Of a stretch of 64,000 nt of DNA, positions 1 through 15,200 are shown piece after piece. The stretch comes from Apostichopus japonicus (Eukaryota; Echinodermata; Holothuroidea; Aspidochirotida; Stichopodidae): the NCBI RefSeq assembly GCF_037975245.1, contig NC_092580.1, positions 17,308,001 to 17,372,000 on the forward strand. Reading direction: 5' to 3'. The notes below the pieces were generated by a model. It worked only from the letters and a program-made list of their open reading frames with translations. It did not search any database and was not told the DNA's origin. Numbering within the stretch: position 1 is the stretch's first letter; each line of letters begins with the position of its first letter. Both the position numbers and the translations under genes were made by a program.

Positions 1-2147
1 ACACAAACACCGTCATTGGTGGATTGAATGATCATTTGGCTGGTGTTCCAGTTTTGTCAAAGAACGGAGTTACCTTCAAAAATGTGCATTGTGCCCTTTG
101 TCACGGTGAGGATCTGTCTGGCCTCTCACCTTGGTCATTTGAGGCTAAAAGCTGTGACTACACATTCTACAATGAAACCTTTGGAATGAATCATTCAACT
201 GTCAGTGTTACAGACAATATATTGTTTTTGACTGAACATTGTGCTAGCGTACAGTTCCATCCACCAACAAATCATCCAAAATATGCGTTGTCTATAATTC
301 CATGTCACCTCGCCAATACAGAAATGATCGACACTTGTGAAGAAAGCGAAGATATCGACAGGGCGATAGCAAGTAATTGCTCTATTGTGTCAGCTCCGAT
401 ACATGTTGTGGGTAAAACGTTCAAAAATAAGTTCTGTTCGCAATGTTACTCGTCCCATATAGGTGTACAGATCATGTTATCAGAATTGTGTAGCCCCAGC
501 ATAAACGTTGACCCAATGGTGAAAGGGCCTAACTTTGTCCCTATCTCAATCACATTCAACTTTGGTAGTAGTTCAACAGGTGCTTCAATCCTAGTGGATA
601 ATAAACAACTCATTCGCACGTCGATTACTTGTGACTTAGATGAGGTATATGACCCATTTACATCGTCGTGCGTACAGGTCATGTGCCAAGATGGTTATTA
701 TTTCCAAGATGGAAACTGCCATTTGACATCAAATTGGACTGCCAGTTCTAGTGGAACGTGCGATCAATTTTTGATCAAAATCATCACCGTGATGAAAACT
801 GCTGAAACGAACACTTCGCTGAATCGATCTTGCGCGACACACTTAGAAACGGTGTCTAATTGTTTGGCGGAAAGCCTTCATTTTCTTAACTTTAAAGACG
901 GCGACGTAACATATGAAGTAACGAATGGAAATCACTGTGACTCAATCGAGATATTGACGAGAAGAGCAGATATCGGTAAAAGTCTTATAAAAATGACCAA
1001 TACGAGTATGTCGTCAGTTTTGTCTAGACCAATTGGGTGTAAGTACTTTGATAAACTCGAGATATCATCGCGTTGCATACCCGAAGAGAATAGTTTTGAT
1101 ATCATTTGTGATCAGTATCAATGGTTGAATGAAACCCAATGGGAAATAACTAATGGTGAGAATTCTACTATTAGTATCATGATATCAAACTCCAACGAAA
1201 CACTTGATATCTCCCAGGTAGCCATTCGACACACGTTCATTTTCTCATCTCCGAATAATATCAAACCTCAGCACATCATATCGTTACAAAAATGTCGATT
1301 TCAGTTTAACGAGCTCAAAAAGTGCACATATTTGGCTCTGAATTCGTCTCTATTTGCACGATCTCCGAATGATTCTGAGGTTTTGGTATATCTGCCGGAT
1401 CCATCGTATATATTCCCTACTGATTCGTACCGTAAATTGAAAGACGGACATATTCAGGTATGCAATTTTCTCCAACAAACCGGCTACTCATTCTTCCCTC
1501 GATATTCAAATGTTCAAACGATCATGAGCACGGTTGGAACATCACTGTCGCTTCTCGCATTGTTCATAACATTATTGACCTACTGTTTGTTTCCTACTCT
1601 CCGCAAAAGGAGAGCCAGTATCTTAATCATGACCCTCTGTGGATGCCTCATCCTGGCCCAGTTGCTGCTCCTGTCAGCTGGAGTTACCACTGAAAATCCC
1701 ACTCTTTGTTCTATTGTATCTAGCGTGGGACATTTCTCTTGGTTGACAGCATTCTCAACCACGTCCGTCTTGGGTGTGACGATGGTTCAAACATTCAGTA
1801 TTGGTCATGCAGCGACGAGAAGCGAGAGCTTATCCACGAGATCTATTTGTGTGTTATTGATCTCTTGCTTCGGACTACCACTCGCCATCAGTGGTGCGCT
1901 ATACCTGTTATATCTCATCGATAACGAACCCCACATAATAACATACGGCTCATCTGTGGGGTGTTGGATCGGAGGACCCAAAGTAAACCTTTACGCTTTT
2001 GGAATTCCAGTTGGAATAAGTCTGGCAATGAACTTGATCTGTTTTGCCATGGTGAGCGTGTCAATTTGTTATCAGAAGAGAAAAAGCTTGCATATCAGGA
2101 AGAACAAGGAAGACAGTCAGTTGCGGGACTTACTGATCTACACGAAG
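1..2147 (+). CDS. Secretin/Methuselah-like GPCR, 5'-partial, penultimate exon
   Basis: The reading frame is open from base 1, so the gene begins before the window; the first ATG need not be the start. The exon encodes a long extracellular region (about 490 residues) rich in cysteine and N-x-S/T sites, then five hydrophobic segments at about residues 498-518, 530-553, 570-593, 607-632 and 653-683, counted from base 24. The basic loop FPTLRKRR after TM1 and the conserved Cys before TM3 fit class B/adhesion or Methuselah-like receptors. I see no canonical GPS proteolysis motif before TM1, which favours a Methuselah-like type over a cleaved adhesion GPCR. The exon ends in phase 0 at the donor AAG|GTAATT; reading on into the intron meets a stop after 12 codons. 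The ligand cannot be inferred. The class is fairly secure, the exact family is not. Confidence 0.85.
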
Positions 2148-2927
2148 GTAATTGTACTATCATTAGTATATACAAAAAGAGGATGAAAGTGGCTATGAGT
2201 TCAGTCCCGGACCTGAGGTTCCGATGTTGAGATAAATAATATTTCCTTCTCATTTCATACCTTTAGGACAAAATGAAAACTTTAAACATGGTGCCCGGTG
2301 ACATTATTATCCTCACGCCCGCCTGGCTCTCGGCGCCTCTGCTGATTTTACAGAACACATTTCCCTGCAAAATCGATGATGATGTAAAATGACAGCGTCC
2401 TAAATAATAACAACAACACCAGAAGCGCCGTGTACTTTGCTTTCGCCCATGTCATTTCAACTAATAGGAGTGTGAATGATATATTGTATGCATATGCATT
2501 ATAAATTGTTTCCAATGATACCGTTATAATATGATCACTGATACATTGATTAAGAGGATCAGTATTACAAATAGAAGGACATAAAAAGTGAGAACAAAAT
2601 GATAAAATGGTACCGAAACAATGATATATGTCTGCTTAAATTATGTCACCATTGAAAGGTATAAACACAAAGATAGTAAAGAAAAACGTAATGAAATTTG
2701 GTTTGCCGATAAAAAAGTAAAAGAAAAACACCATGCAAATGTGTATTCCAAAACATGCAAAGAAATGGCCAAACAGTGTGTTGTATAGAAATTGAGATTT
2801 CGTGACCATTTTAATTTCATGTAGCAATTTGTTTACTACTTGTAAATATAGGTTTCAATATTACCGATTATGAGAAATAATCAGGAATATATTTCGATTG
2901 TCATAAATGATATCTTCTCTATTCCAG
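2148..2927 (+). other. Intron of the GPCR gene
   Basis: GT-AG intron of 780 bp between the TM5 and TM6 exons. I see no repeat or coding sequence in it. Confidence 0.8.
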
Positions 2928-3230
2928 ATATTCTTCATTCTTGGATTAACCTGGATCTCTGGCTTTGTGGCTGCTCTGGTAAATGAACAGTGGACGTGGT
3001 ATTTATTTATCATATTCACGTCGTTACAAGGGATGTTTATATTCATTGCTTTCACTGTCAAATCTCAGATTTGGAATATGTGGAGTAAGCTATTGGGTAT
3101 CAAACGCGATGCTTCAAGCACGGGTTCCTCTCATCTAGAACAAGTAGGATCCAATCCAAGGAAGACAGCTGAAACCAGTGACGAAGGACCAACAAAAAAT
3201 GTATCTTCTAGTACTCATGTTGTGTGTTAA
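2928..3230 (+). CDS. Secretin/Methuselah-like GPCR, last exon (TM6, TM7, cytoplasmic tail)
   Basis: This exon follows a 780-bp intron with acceptor CTATTCCAG and joins in phase 0. It begins IFFILGLTWISGF, the TM6 signature of class B-type receptors (G-x-T-W-x-x-G-F). It continues through TM7 (FIIFTSLQGMFIFIAF) into a tail of about 55 residues rich in Ser/Thr and ends at TAA 3228-3230. The S-L-Q-G motif in TM7 matches the class B/adhesion SLQG signature. A possible polyadenylation signal AATAAA lies at 3309-3314, about 80 bp after the stop. Confidence 0.87.
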   Translation: MFFILGLTWISGFVAALVNEQWTWYLFIIFTSLQGMFIFIAFTVKSQIWNMWSKLLGIKRDASSTGSSHLEQVGSNPRKTAETSDEGPTKNVSSSTHVVC

Positions 3231-6152
<2,922 letters not shown>

Positions 6153-6154
<2 letters not shown>

Positions 6155-7725
6155 TATAGTATGACAAATTATTCGTTGCTTTTAAGATGCCGTTATGATC
6201 GTGTCTATATGGTATACTTGCATTTATGCTGGTATATGTTCATGTGCATATCATTTTACACTTAATGCGTGTTTATATCATCACATACACATAATACATA
6301 TACTGCATGTAGGTGGAGAAAAGAAACAGAAACATATCAAAACAATTCAGAAATAACAGGTCAGTTCTTCTAAAATCGCCACGCTAAAACAGCAACAAAC
6401 TAATAAAATAAATCAATAAAACGTATAGATCTAACACAGACCATATGGCCCTTCCAAAAAATCATGGAAACCGTTCAGAAAACCACCTTCCTTTTTTTTG
6501 AAGACTTTCTAAACTTGATTTCTGCAGTGGAATAACTTGTATTCATTTTACAATACAAACTAGTATATAAGATTGGCAAATATTTATAATTATTTAGCTG
6601 TTAGGACACAAAACTTTTCGATTGTCGGCTTACAAATACATAAAACATTCTAGTTTTGAGAATCGGGCCATCCATGCACTCTGAAGAGATTATACACAGG
6701 CTTCTAACAGCCTATCATACACAAACGACCTCATCAGTTTCATGGCGTTGGCTTTTTTGCAGTATGGGATTTTTACCTAAAGTCCGATTTCTTCGTTTGG
6801 AGACTCGTGTTTTTGTTGTCTTCACTTGTGAGGAAATGTAACTTGAAGATCTGGCACTAGCCATGGATAAAGATTGAGCTGCAGAATTTGTTTTTTGATG
6901 TTTTGTTGTTTTAATATTTTGCTCTCTTGCTTGCTATTTTTTCATTTTTTTTTATTGCATGACATTCCTTTCTGAGATGATCATGTTGCCCGAAATAATG
7001 GCATCAGTAAGTTCGCGAACATAACATTTTCAAATCGTTCATTTTTCAAAGTTGCAGGATTTTAACGTAAAACCAAGAATAGACATACAACGGGAAGATC
7101 ATTGATTGTTGTAACATGTGTTAAATTCATTCAGTGTCATGGAAGGCGTCTGATGAAATATAATTCATACTCGGGTAGTAGAGAACAGGTGGTGCACAGC
7201 ACTAATTAATTTGAATGACGCGAAGTAACCGCCGCGTGCAGATGATTGTATCAAAGTGCAGTCTACTCGGTCGTTGATATGCTACAGTGAAATCAGTGCT
7301 GGATGGAACAGGTTCGACCCATCTACTCTCCTACTACTCAGTCAATTTTGACATGTCAATTGACAGTTCACTCACAAATAAACCCATTCTCTAGTTGAAT
7401 TGACACTAATTCGAAAATGTACCAACTTTTATTTTGCTTCCTCATTTTGGCTCATTCGATGTATGGCGGAGTTCAAGGGCATAGGCGTAGTAACAACTGG
7501 GGTGCAGAGGGTTAGGTAAACATTTGGAAAGCGAGGGGAGGATGGGTTGGTATGGAGCGTGATTTCGCCCGCAATTTTTTAAAGAGACATGAAATCCCGG
7601 TTGAATAAATCATCCGGGGTAGTTATATAGGTAAAAGTGGTAGTGGTAAGCAATGAAAAGATCAAGCGTCAACTTATCATAATAAATCGACGTTCGGCTT
7701 TTTATCGAAATTTTAAGATGAAATG
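6153..7725. other. Intergenic sequence; nothing recognised
   Basis: AT-rich sequence with short open frames only. No domain, tRNA-like or transposon signature was seen. Confidence 0.45.
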
Positions 7726-7845
7726 CTAGCCCTAGCCCTAGCCCTAGCCCTAGACCTAGCCCTAGCCCTAACCCTAACCCTAACCCTAACCCTAACCCTA
7801 ACCCTAACCCTAACCCTAACCCTAACCCTAACCCTAACCCTAACC
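7726..7845 (+). repeat. Interstitial telomeric repeat tract (CCCTAG)n then (CCCTAA)n
   Basis: About 20 hexamer units read CCCTAG for roughly the first third (with one ACCTAG unit) and then pure CCCTAA, the complement of TTAGGG. The array lies about 1.3 kb upstream of the ABTB1 start codon and far from any chromosome end visible here. It is flanked on the right by GATTAATATTAATATT. The clean switch from variant to canonical units suggests two expansion events. Confidence 0.95.
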
Positions 7846-9148
7846 TGATTAATATTAATATTAAACGACTTGCAGCAAGTCGGTTTGTTTACATCAAGGC
7901 CGGTGTCAGTAACTGTTCTCGCTGTTACGCAATAAGGAACAGGGAATCACCGTACTTGAAGATTCGGAGTGTCGGAAAATTATCACCAAAACGGCTTCAG
8001 GGTTCGCTTTAAGGTTTTATAGTGCTAATGTTCTATTTATTAGAGCTCAAGTGTCATCGTTTTACATGTTTGACACTGGAAGAAAGGATTCAAAGTTACA
8101 ACTCGAGCGGCTAGGCCTAACGTATGGCTAGGCGTAAAGTATGGCTATAGTATAGTCTAACGTTAACAGTAGAACTAGGTTAAAGTTAGACCTAGTTAGA
8201 CCTTACCTATACCTGTTCTATACATAACAGTTACGATGTAAAGTGTACGTTTGTTCTAGTTCCTAGCAAAGGTGTAGACCAACTTATGTTAGTCCTTGGC
8301 CTAGAGAATGTTCACTGGAGCTGCAGAAATGTGGAATGAGTTTGTGTGACTCAGTTCTGTAGAGTGCTGATCGTTTTTCAAAGTACAGTGGAGAAAAATT
8401 CCTAAGTCTGACAACCAAGACACCCTATGGTGATGTACATTACAGAAGATTCTGTTGGTATTCAAGAATGCCCGCATGTGATTCATTTTTAATCTGAGGA
8501 GCACTGAATGAAACAGTTTGTTCAGGCTAACAGTACCATTGAATCTTCATCATATGTGAGTGTATTTTTGTCAGCAGAACTTTGCTAATCAGTTGATATA
8601 ATTTCATACCTGGCAAAACCATTCTCTCTTCTGGTCACTTTCATTACATCTATTTTAGAAAGTACCTCAAATTTTTTGTCCCATGATTTATTTCTCAAAC
8701 AGTAACTTCAGTAGTGTAGGACAATAGGTCTAGTCTAAATACTTTCAGTGCAATGAGAAAAATATGCAGATACCAACGCACGGAACAAATTGTATGAATT
8801 GCTTCCATCTTTGGCTTGCAGTTTACATGCTGGCAGGCTGCAATGTATATTTCAAAAGCTGGTTTCAAAATTTGATGAACTAATTTGACAACTTCAAAGC
8901 TGGTTCCAAAATGACACCAAAATGTGACAATTTTAAGATACTTAAATACCTTGCTAGACTTTTAATGGTATGACCCCATGTGCTAAATATTTAGGGACGT
9001 GGTAGGGTGTAAATTGTGTAATATTTACATTTCATGGGTGTTAACTACTTGTATTAGAAAATCAGGGAAGAACCAATGCATATTCTAGATGGTCATCTTT
9101 TTCTTGTCTCAGATTACCAGCACCACTCAAGGTTCTCAATGAATTAGG
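7846..9148 (+). other. 5' flank of ABTB1 (promoter and 5' UTR not resolved)
   Basis: No coding sequence is seen. This must hold at least part of the ABTB1 5' UTR or promoter unless upstream exons lie further away. No TATA box or initiator could be placed with confidence. Confidence 0.4.
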
Positions 9149-9204
9149 ATGGACAGAAGTGATGTATTTTTGTGCTGTAAATCTGGTGATTTGTCCAGAA
9201 TTAA
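9149..9204 (+). CDS. ABTB1: ABTB1 exon 1
   Basis: ATG plus 18 codons and two bases, encoding MDRSDVFLCCKSGDLSRI and the start of the next Lys codon. Donor AA|GTAAGT. It matches the first ankyrin helix of vertebrate ABTB1 and is too short for ordinary ORF finding. Confidence 0.88.
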
Positions 9205-12200
9205 GTAAGTGGTAGTTTATTCTAAAGATTGAAAAGTTGTGAAATCATGTACCATATATATGTATGGTGGGGAAGGTGGGGGCAGGGCAGGTGCCAAGGA
9301 ATGAGGGAAAAATTCAGAATTTCTCCCCTACTAATTGAGGAAGGTTTTTTGCGACATTATGGCAGGGCCAGAGATGAAAGAATTGATAAAGGAGGGGTTG
9401 CCTCCCTGCAGGGGTCATGAAAGCCTACTCTCAATTTGAGTTGGAGGTCCTCCCCTGGATAGCAATTTCAAAATTCAGACATCAAATGGTGAACCCTAAG
9501 GCAAATAGTGCATTCTGCAGCAAATAAATGAAATAAATTTAGGTCTTGTGAGTAAACTAGAAAAATACAAAATTGTGCTCATAACAGTAATAAACTCAAA
9601 ATGTTCTCTAAAATATTAAGTCTGGTCCTGAACCTTTATAAGAAGGACCATGGGCAAGTGAAGGATTTGATAAAAGAGTGGAAACTGCACTGGGGTCTTT
9701 GAAGTGTTTACTTGAGAGAGAAGTTAGTTTGTGAACTTGAGAAGGAGGTTAAGTTGAGAGGAATGTTAATTTGACAACATAGGATGTCAAATGTCAAATG
9801 GTACATTCCTGCATAACTTAAAGGCATTGAAGACTCGCCCCAAACTGTGTGCTGCCATCTGAAAAAGTTAACTTTCTGTTGCTTGCAAGTATAAACGTTT
9901 TGTTAGTGTCGCTATAAAATGCAGACAGTAATGTGATACCTTGTTATCTTTAGCTGGACCTGAGATGTCCATCGCTGTATCGTTTATACACTGTGCTGTG
10001 GGTATTGACCGCAAGGTATTTACAGTACTGACTGTACACTAGTGTCTAATTACCAACGGTAGCAAGCTGTGTGTGTATTTTCTGGGATCAATGGTGGTTT
10101 TAACACTTCTGTTACCCCTCATTCGAAACTAGGTCAGATTACCGGCATTCGAAGTTTCTTTATGCGCGAGTCTTCACACCCTTTAAGTCTAATATTGTCA
10201 TATTATGAGCAACTTTTAATGCAAGATTGTGCTAATAAATTATTGACTGATTTAGGTAGGGGCCTGATCCTTTCTGGGGAAGGTCAGTGACTTAAAGAGG
10301 TTATGAAATGAAAAAAAAAATCTTTCTCATCGTATTCTGTATACTCGTAGCTTTCCAATGATACCCAATTTTTGTCAAACGAAGCTTGCATCCTCGAGGA
10401 ATAAACGATCAAAAATTCGAGGGTAATAAAAACTTTCGAAAAATTGTTGTATTTACGGTAATGCGGCGTGACGTCAGTCGAGGAACTCAGCTCACTTCCG
10501 AGACGCTATGTTTACATGCTTAAACGTCTGAGAACACACAACATTACACTGTTGCAGCGCTCCGTAGTAATTGAGATTTGGTGTTTTGTTTTTACGTAAA
10601 TTTATCTCGTTACTGTTAAATATGCCGAGCCGATATGTGGTATCATGTTGCTCCACCACAAGTAAAGTCGGATTTCTACTGCAAGCTTTTCCAAAAGATG
10701 ACAGAAATCGAAGAATTTGAACACGACTCGCTCAAAACACTACACATACACAACGTTATGAGTGCCTGTGGGCCTATACTGTTGCCAAATTACTTGTTAT
10801 GACCATAGCCTAGGCTTCCTTGATACAGCAAATGACGATTTTTTGTCGGTTACCTAATATTTTGCACAAAACTTAAAGCCAGTTGGTTTTAGAACAATCA
10901 ATTCTAGATCTGCAAGTTTTCTTTTGTGGTAAAACACGTTGTGTTGTGATTTTACGTAACAGTTGGATGATTCAATTACACAGGCTACTAGCCTGTTATA
11001 CAATGTCTATTAGTTAGGTCTAGGGCCATGTTACCAGTACTACTCTAGGGTTGCACTGTAACAGAATGTCACATTTTCATTGCACTGTAAGACACAAAAT
11101 TCTAGAAGCTACGCTACGAAGTTAAGTAGCAGGATCATCGACATTCGAATAATTTAAATCATGAAGGTCTTAATAACGGTGATTTTGTTTATGCTCAACC
11201 GACCAGTTTCGGTTCAGGGTCGTCCAACCGTTCTGCTTGGGGACTTCGCACGGCAGCGACGCGTCTCGGCCATCGGGATCGTTTTACAATTCTTCTGCAA
11301 GGGGCTCAATTGATAGGGAAAAAACACCGATATTGTCTTCATCACCCTCAAAACTATTTCCTCCTCTTCTTCCTCAAGAAAATAATTTTAGTCAAAGCTT
11401 ACGAATGTCCTGAGAGGTGAAGTGCTATTTCCTCGGAATCGGAAGATTCGGGAGAAGACAATTGATGAGAAGAGTGTTGTGGTTACATGTTTTAAACTGT
11501 ATAACGCCGTATCGGTAAACAGCGGGGAGTCGGCTTTGGCTGAAATGGTTCCTTTGATGACGTCAGATGAACTGTGGTGGGCAGCTTTGCTTTTTTTTAC
11601 GAGTGGCAGCTCGAGAGGTCTCTAGGGAAAACTTTGACAGCGAATTTCTGGCGTTTGAAGCCGTATTTACGGAAAGTTGTGCATGGGTGTTGTTGTAGTA
11701 ATGTAGATAAACCATTCCAAGACATGAAAATTTTTCATTTCATAACCTCTTTAAGAAGGATTCTATAAAGGAGCCGACTTCGTTGTAGAGGGTTTAAGGG
11801 GACCCCCGTAGAAAACAAATAGGACTTTTGATGCCAAATGTTGCATTCTGAGGCATATTTAGACTTCAGAGTAGTTCTATATATAATTTGCCCTACTGGT
11901 TGTGCCAATGAACTCTTAGTGTGAGGTTGAAAAAAGGAGGTGGGGTGGGGGTGGGGTAGGGAGACTGCACCTGTATCAGAGGTCTTATGCTTCCCAGCTA
12001 AAATGCAACTGACTAAATCATTTTCCCCTGAGTAACCATGCGCACGACTCTGGACGGTATTTGTCTAGTATTTCAATTCTTGCCGCTCTTATGAAGTTCT
12101 ACAAATATGCTAAATGAACCAACTGCTCGACTGTGTCTTTGTGTTTTCGTAGGCCTAGTCATTTTTAAGAACAGAATATTACTTCTGGCTTTTGGCTTCA

Positions 12201-15200
12201 ATATGACATTTATGTTTAAGTTAAAAAATTGCTTAATGTGTCCAAGTTTTTTTTTCTAGGTATTTAGTAGAGGTTAAAGAAGTCGATGTGAATATCCGAG
12301 ACAAGTGGGACTCGACACCTCTGTAAGTTGTTTTGCTGTAACTTTATCGCTTCTAGTCTCATCATTTGTTTAATTCAAGATTGTACGTGGTTACAGTGGC
12401 ATTTTTCAATTTTATAGGCCTGCATCTCTTGTCAGGACAGTGTTAGTACTGTAGTTGACATCTGGAGGATTCACAATTGTAAACGATTTTCATACAATGT
12501 AAGTTGAAGAAGTATTTTGATGGTATAAAGCAGAGTTCATTTCCTACAGCACTTTTCTGGGAATTTAGAATTCCACATCTCTATTGAGATTTTATTTTGC
12601 TATTGGCAGTGGCACCACTGGAAGGGGGAGTGGGCAGGGGGTTAAGTCAGTCATTATTTCCATTATCATTCCAGCAGTCCCTATTATTTGACATTTGGTG
12701 AAAGGTAAAATTGTGTGTGTGCCATGTGAATTGTAGAGCTTAACGATAGATTTTCAACATCCGTCATAATATCTTGAGTTAAATTTCTTGGCAGTGAACA
12801 ACAGTTATAGCTTCGGTAGTAGTTATGCTCCAAACAGACTGTTGTCAGTCTTCTTGTTCAAACTGGTAAATCCAAGTCGTCTCACACACAGTTTACCGCT
12901 ACATATAGTACAGATAGTTTGTGGGCTGGATGTAAATAGTTACTAAATGTCTCACTTATTTCATGCTATGCTGTCAAAGAGTGGTGGCCTTTTGGATTAT
13001 AGTTTCCCTATTAAATAAGGAGTTCAAATAGAGTTAAATGGGCACCAAAATTCTATGAAAGTTGACAGGCAACTTATTTTTTGTATGAGTAGGTATAATC
13101 TATGTACTGTTCAAAGTAGCACCATCAATATCTTTAAAGTTTGAAATTCTTAGACCCAATTAATGCTGCCTACAGATTAACCCTTTGACAAGGAAAGACA
13201 TATGTATACTTTTGAGCAGTTGTATAAATACCTGTAAGGGACTAGGACCTACAACATACAAGGACTCTTTTTTACTCTATTTTAAACAAGCTTGGTACCT
13301 GATCGTAATCACTGGCCTTATGTAATATTATTCCAAGAAAGATATCAGCACTTTGTTGTCGGTATGTACATCAAGCAATTCCTCAAGTTCAGTTTAAGAT
13401 GTGCAGATGTTACTATTTACCTGTGTGACCTCTGTTTATTGATTTCAAAAGTTATAACATTGACCAAACCTTTCTCCTACATTACAGGTACTATGCATGT
13501 CTATGTGGCCACAAGGAGCTGGTGCAATTCCTGTTAGAATGTGGTAAGTGAACCCTGGTTTGTATTAATTTTTGTTGTTTTAAAATTCTTCCATTAATAT
13601 AGTCTTGCTTCCCATCTTCTTTGTTTTAGTAGTTTGTGTTCTTTCTTTTATATTTTGCATTTCCTCTCATTTGATTTCTGCTTCAGAAAAAAAAACAAGT
13701 TCTATTTTCTAAATTGTATATTGAACTGCAAAACTCCATTTTTGTAACTTATTCAATTTCTTTAACATTTCCATTTCGATATTAAACCCCCATGGGTAGC
13801 AATGTATATTAGGCTACTATACTTTCTACCTTGAAAAAAACAAGAAAACAGAAAGAGATATTTAACGGCCCCTCGCAGTGACAACACACTTTGTCAGCTT
13901 AAGCTGTGTGTTCAGCACTGAAAATATAGCCATGATACAGAATATGATTTGCGGGCTTCATATTTAGCAATGTAGAGTATTAAAGGCCCTGGCTAAATAT
14001 GCAGGGGTGCAACCGTAAAATGGGAGGGTACTAAGATACAAACTGGTTTTACATTTTTTAACTTTCTGAAAAAAAATGTCAAACTGAGAAGTTTAAATTT
14101 TTGCAATGTCTTGGGGAGGTGTCTCCCCAATGAATAATTGTGACAGGATGGAGGGTGGTTAAATGCAAAATGTTACATTGTACTTTTCACCTTATGGAAC
14201 AATGTTGAAGTGCAAATTTTAATTTTTACACCGTCTTTGGGAAGGGGTCTTAGTTGTTAACGTTTGAAAACAATGTTGCAGGATTTTCAACTGTTTAGGT
14301 TGTGCTGTACATGTGATATATTATTTACTGTACCTTTAGGAATTTGTTTTGTAGTATTCTCTCTGCAAGTTGGGACAGGGAGGGGGAGGGGAGAGTGGAT
14401 AGAGGATGAATACTTCTTGAATTATTTGGAGGGGTGGGAGGTTGTTGGGAGGGACTGACGTCCTCTTAGAAGTTACGCTTCTGTGAATGTGTTGATACGT
14501 GAGTACTAAGCCTTCAGTAGCCTACTGTATACAAGTAATTTATAAAGTTAACGTTTTTGCCGTCTGTTCGGTGCAATTCATGTTGAGCAGATTTAATTGA
14601 TTTTCTCTCTGAATGGTAGGACTATCGTTCAGAATTAATCAGAATAATCGCCCAGGATTATCGCTTTATCACAAACAACCAAGAAAACCTTATTTCCTCA
14701 TACTCTGTGATTGCGGAGCATCCGTGGTCTGACATATGTTTGTTTTTTCATCAGTTATGGTAATGTTAAACAGTAGTCATTACATTTTTCATCTTTATTG
14801 AATATTCACTAATTTTATATTTGGTTTAATGACTTGATTCCCTTGTTTTATATCTATCAAGGTGCCAAATGTGAAGCTAAAACCTTCGATGGTGAAAGAT
14901 GCCTCTATGGAGCCTTAACTGATGAAATCAGGGACATTTTAAAGAGTTATAAAGCAGTTGATGTCGGTCATGGTAGAAAAAATCAGTTCCAAGAATTCCT
15001 CAGACAGTAAGCATATAAGATGTTTGAATATCACCATTTTCAAAATTTAGTTAGACCTATAATAACAAGTGATGAATATCACCTTGGAAACCACCCCCGA
15101 TTGAACTCTTAAAAGATTGCAAAAATTTGATGTATTATGGAATTGTAGAATGTCTTTATATTATCGTTTTCGTGGATTGTGAAGAGTGATTTGTTCAGAA

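Noticed and set aside
446-682. Minus-strand frame of 78 codons
   Set aside because: It lies antisense to the GPCR ectodomain coding exon and has no domain of its own.
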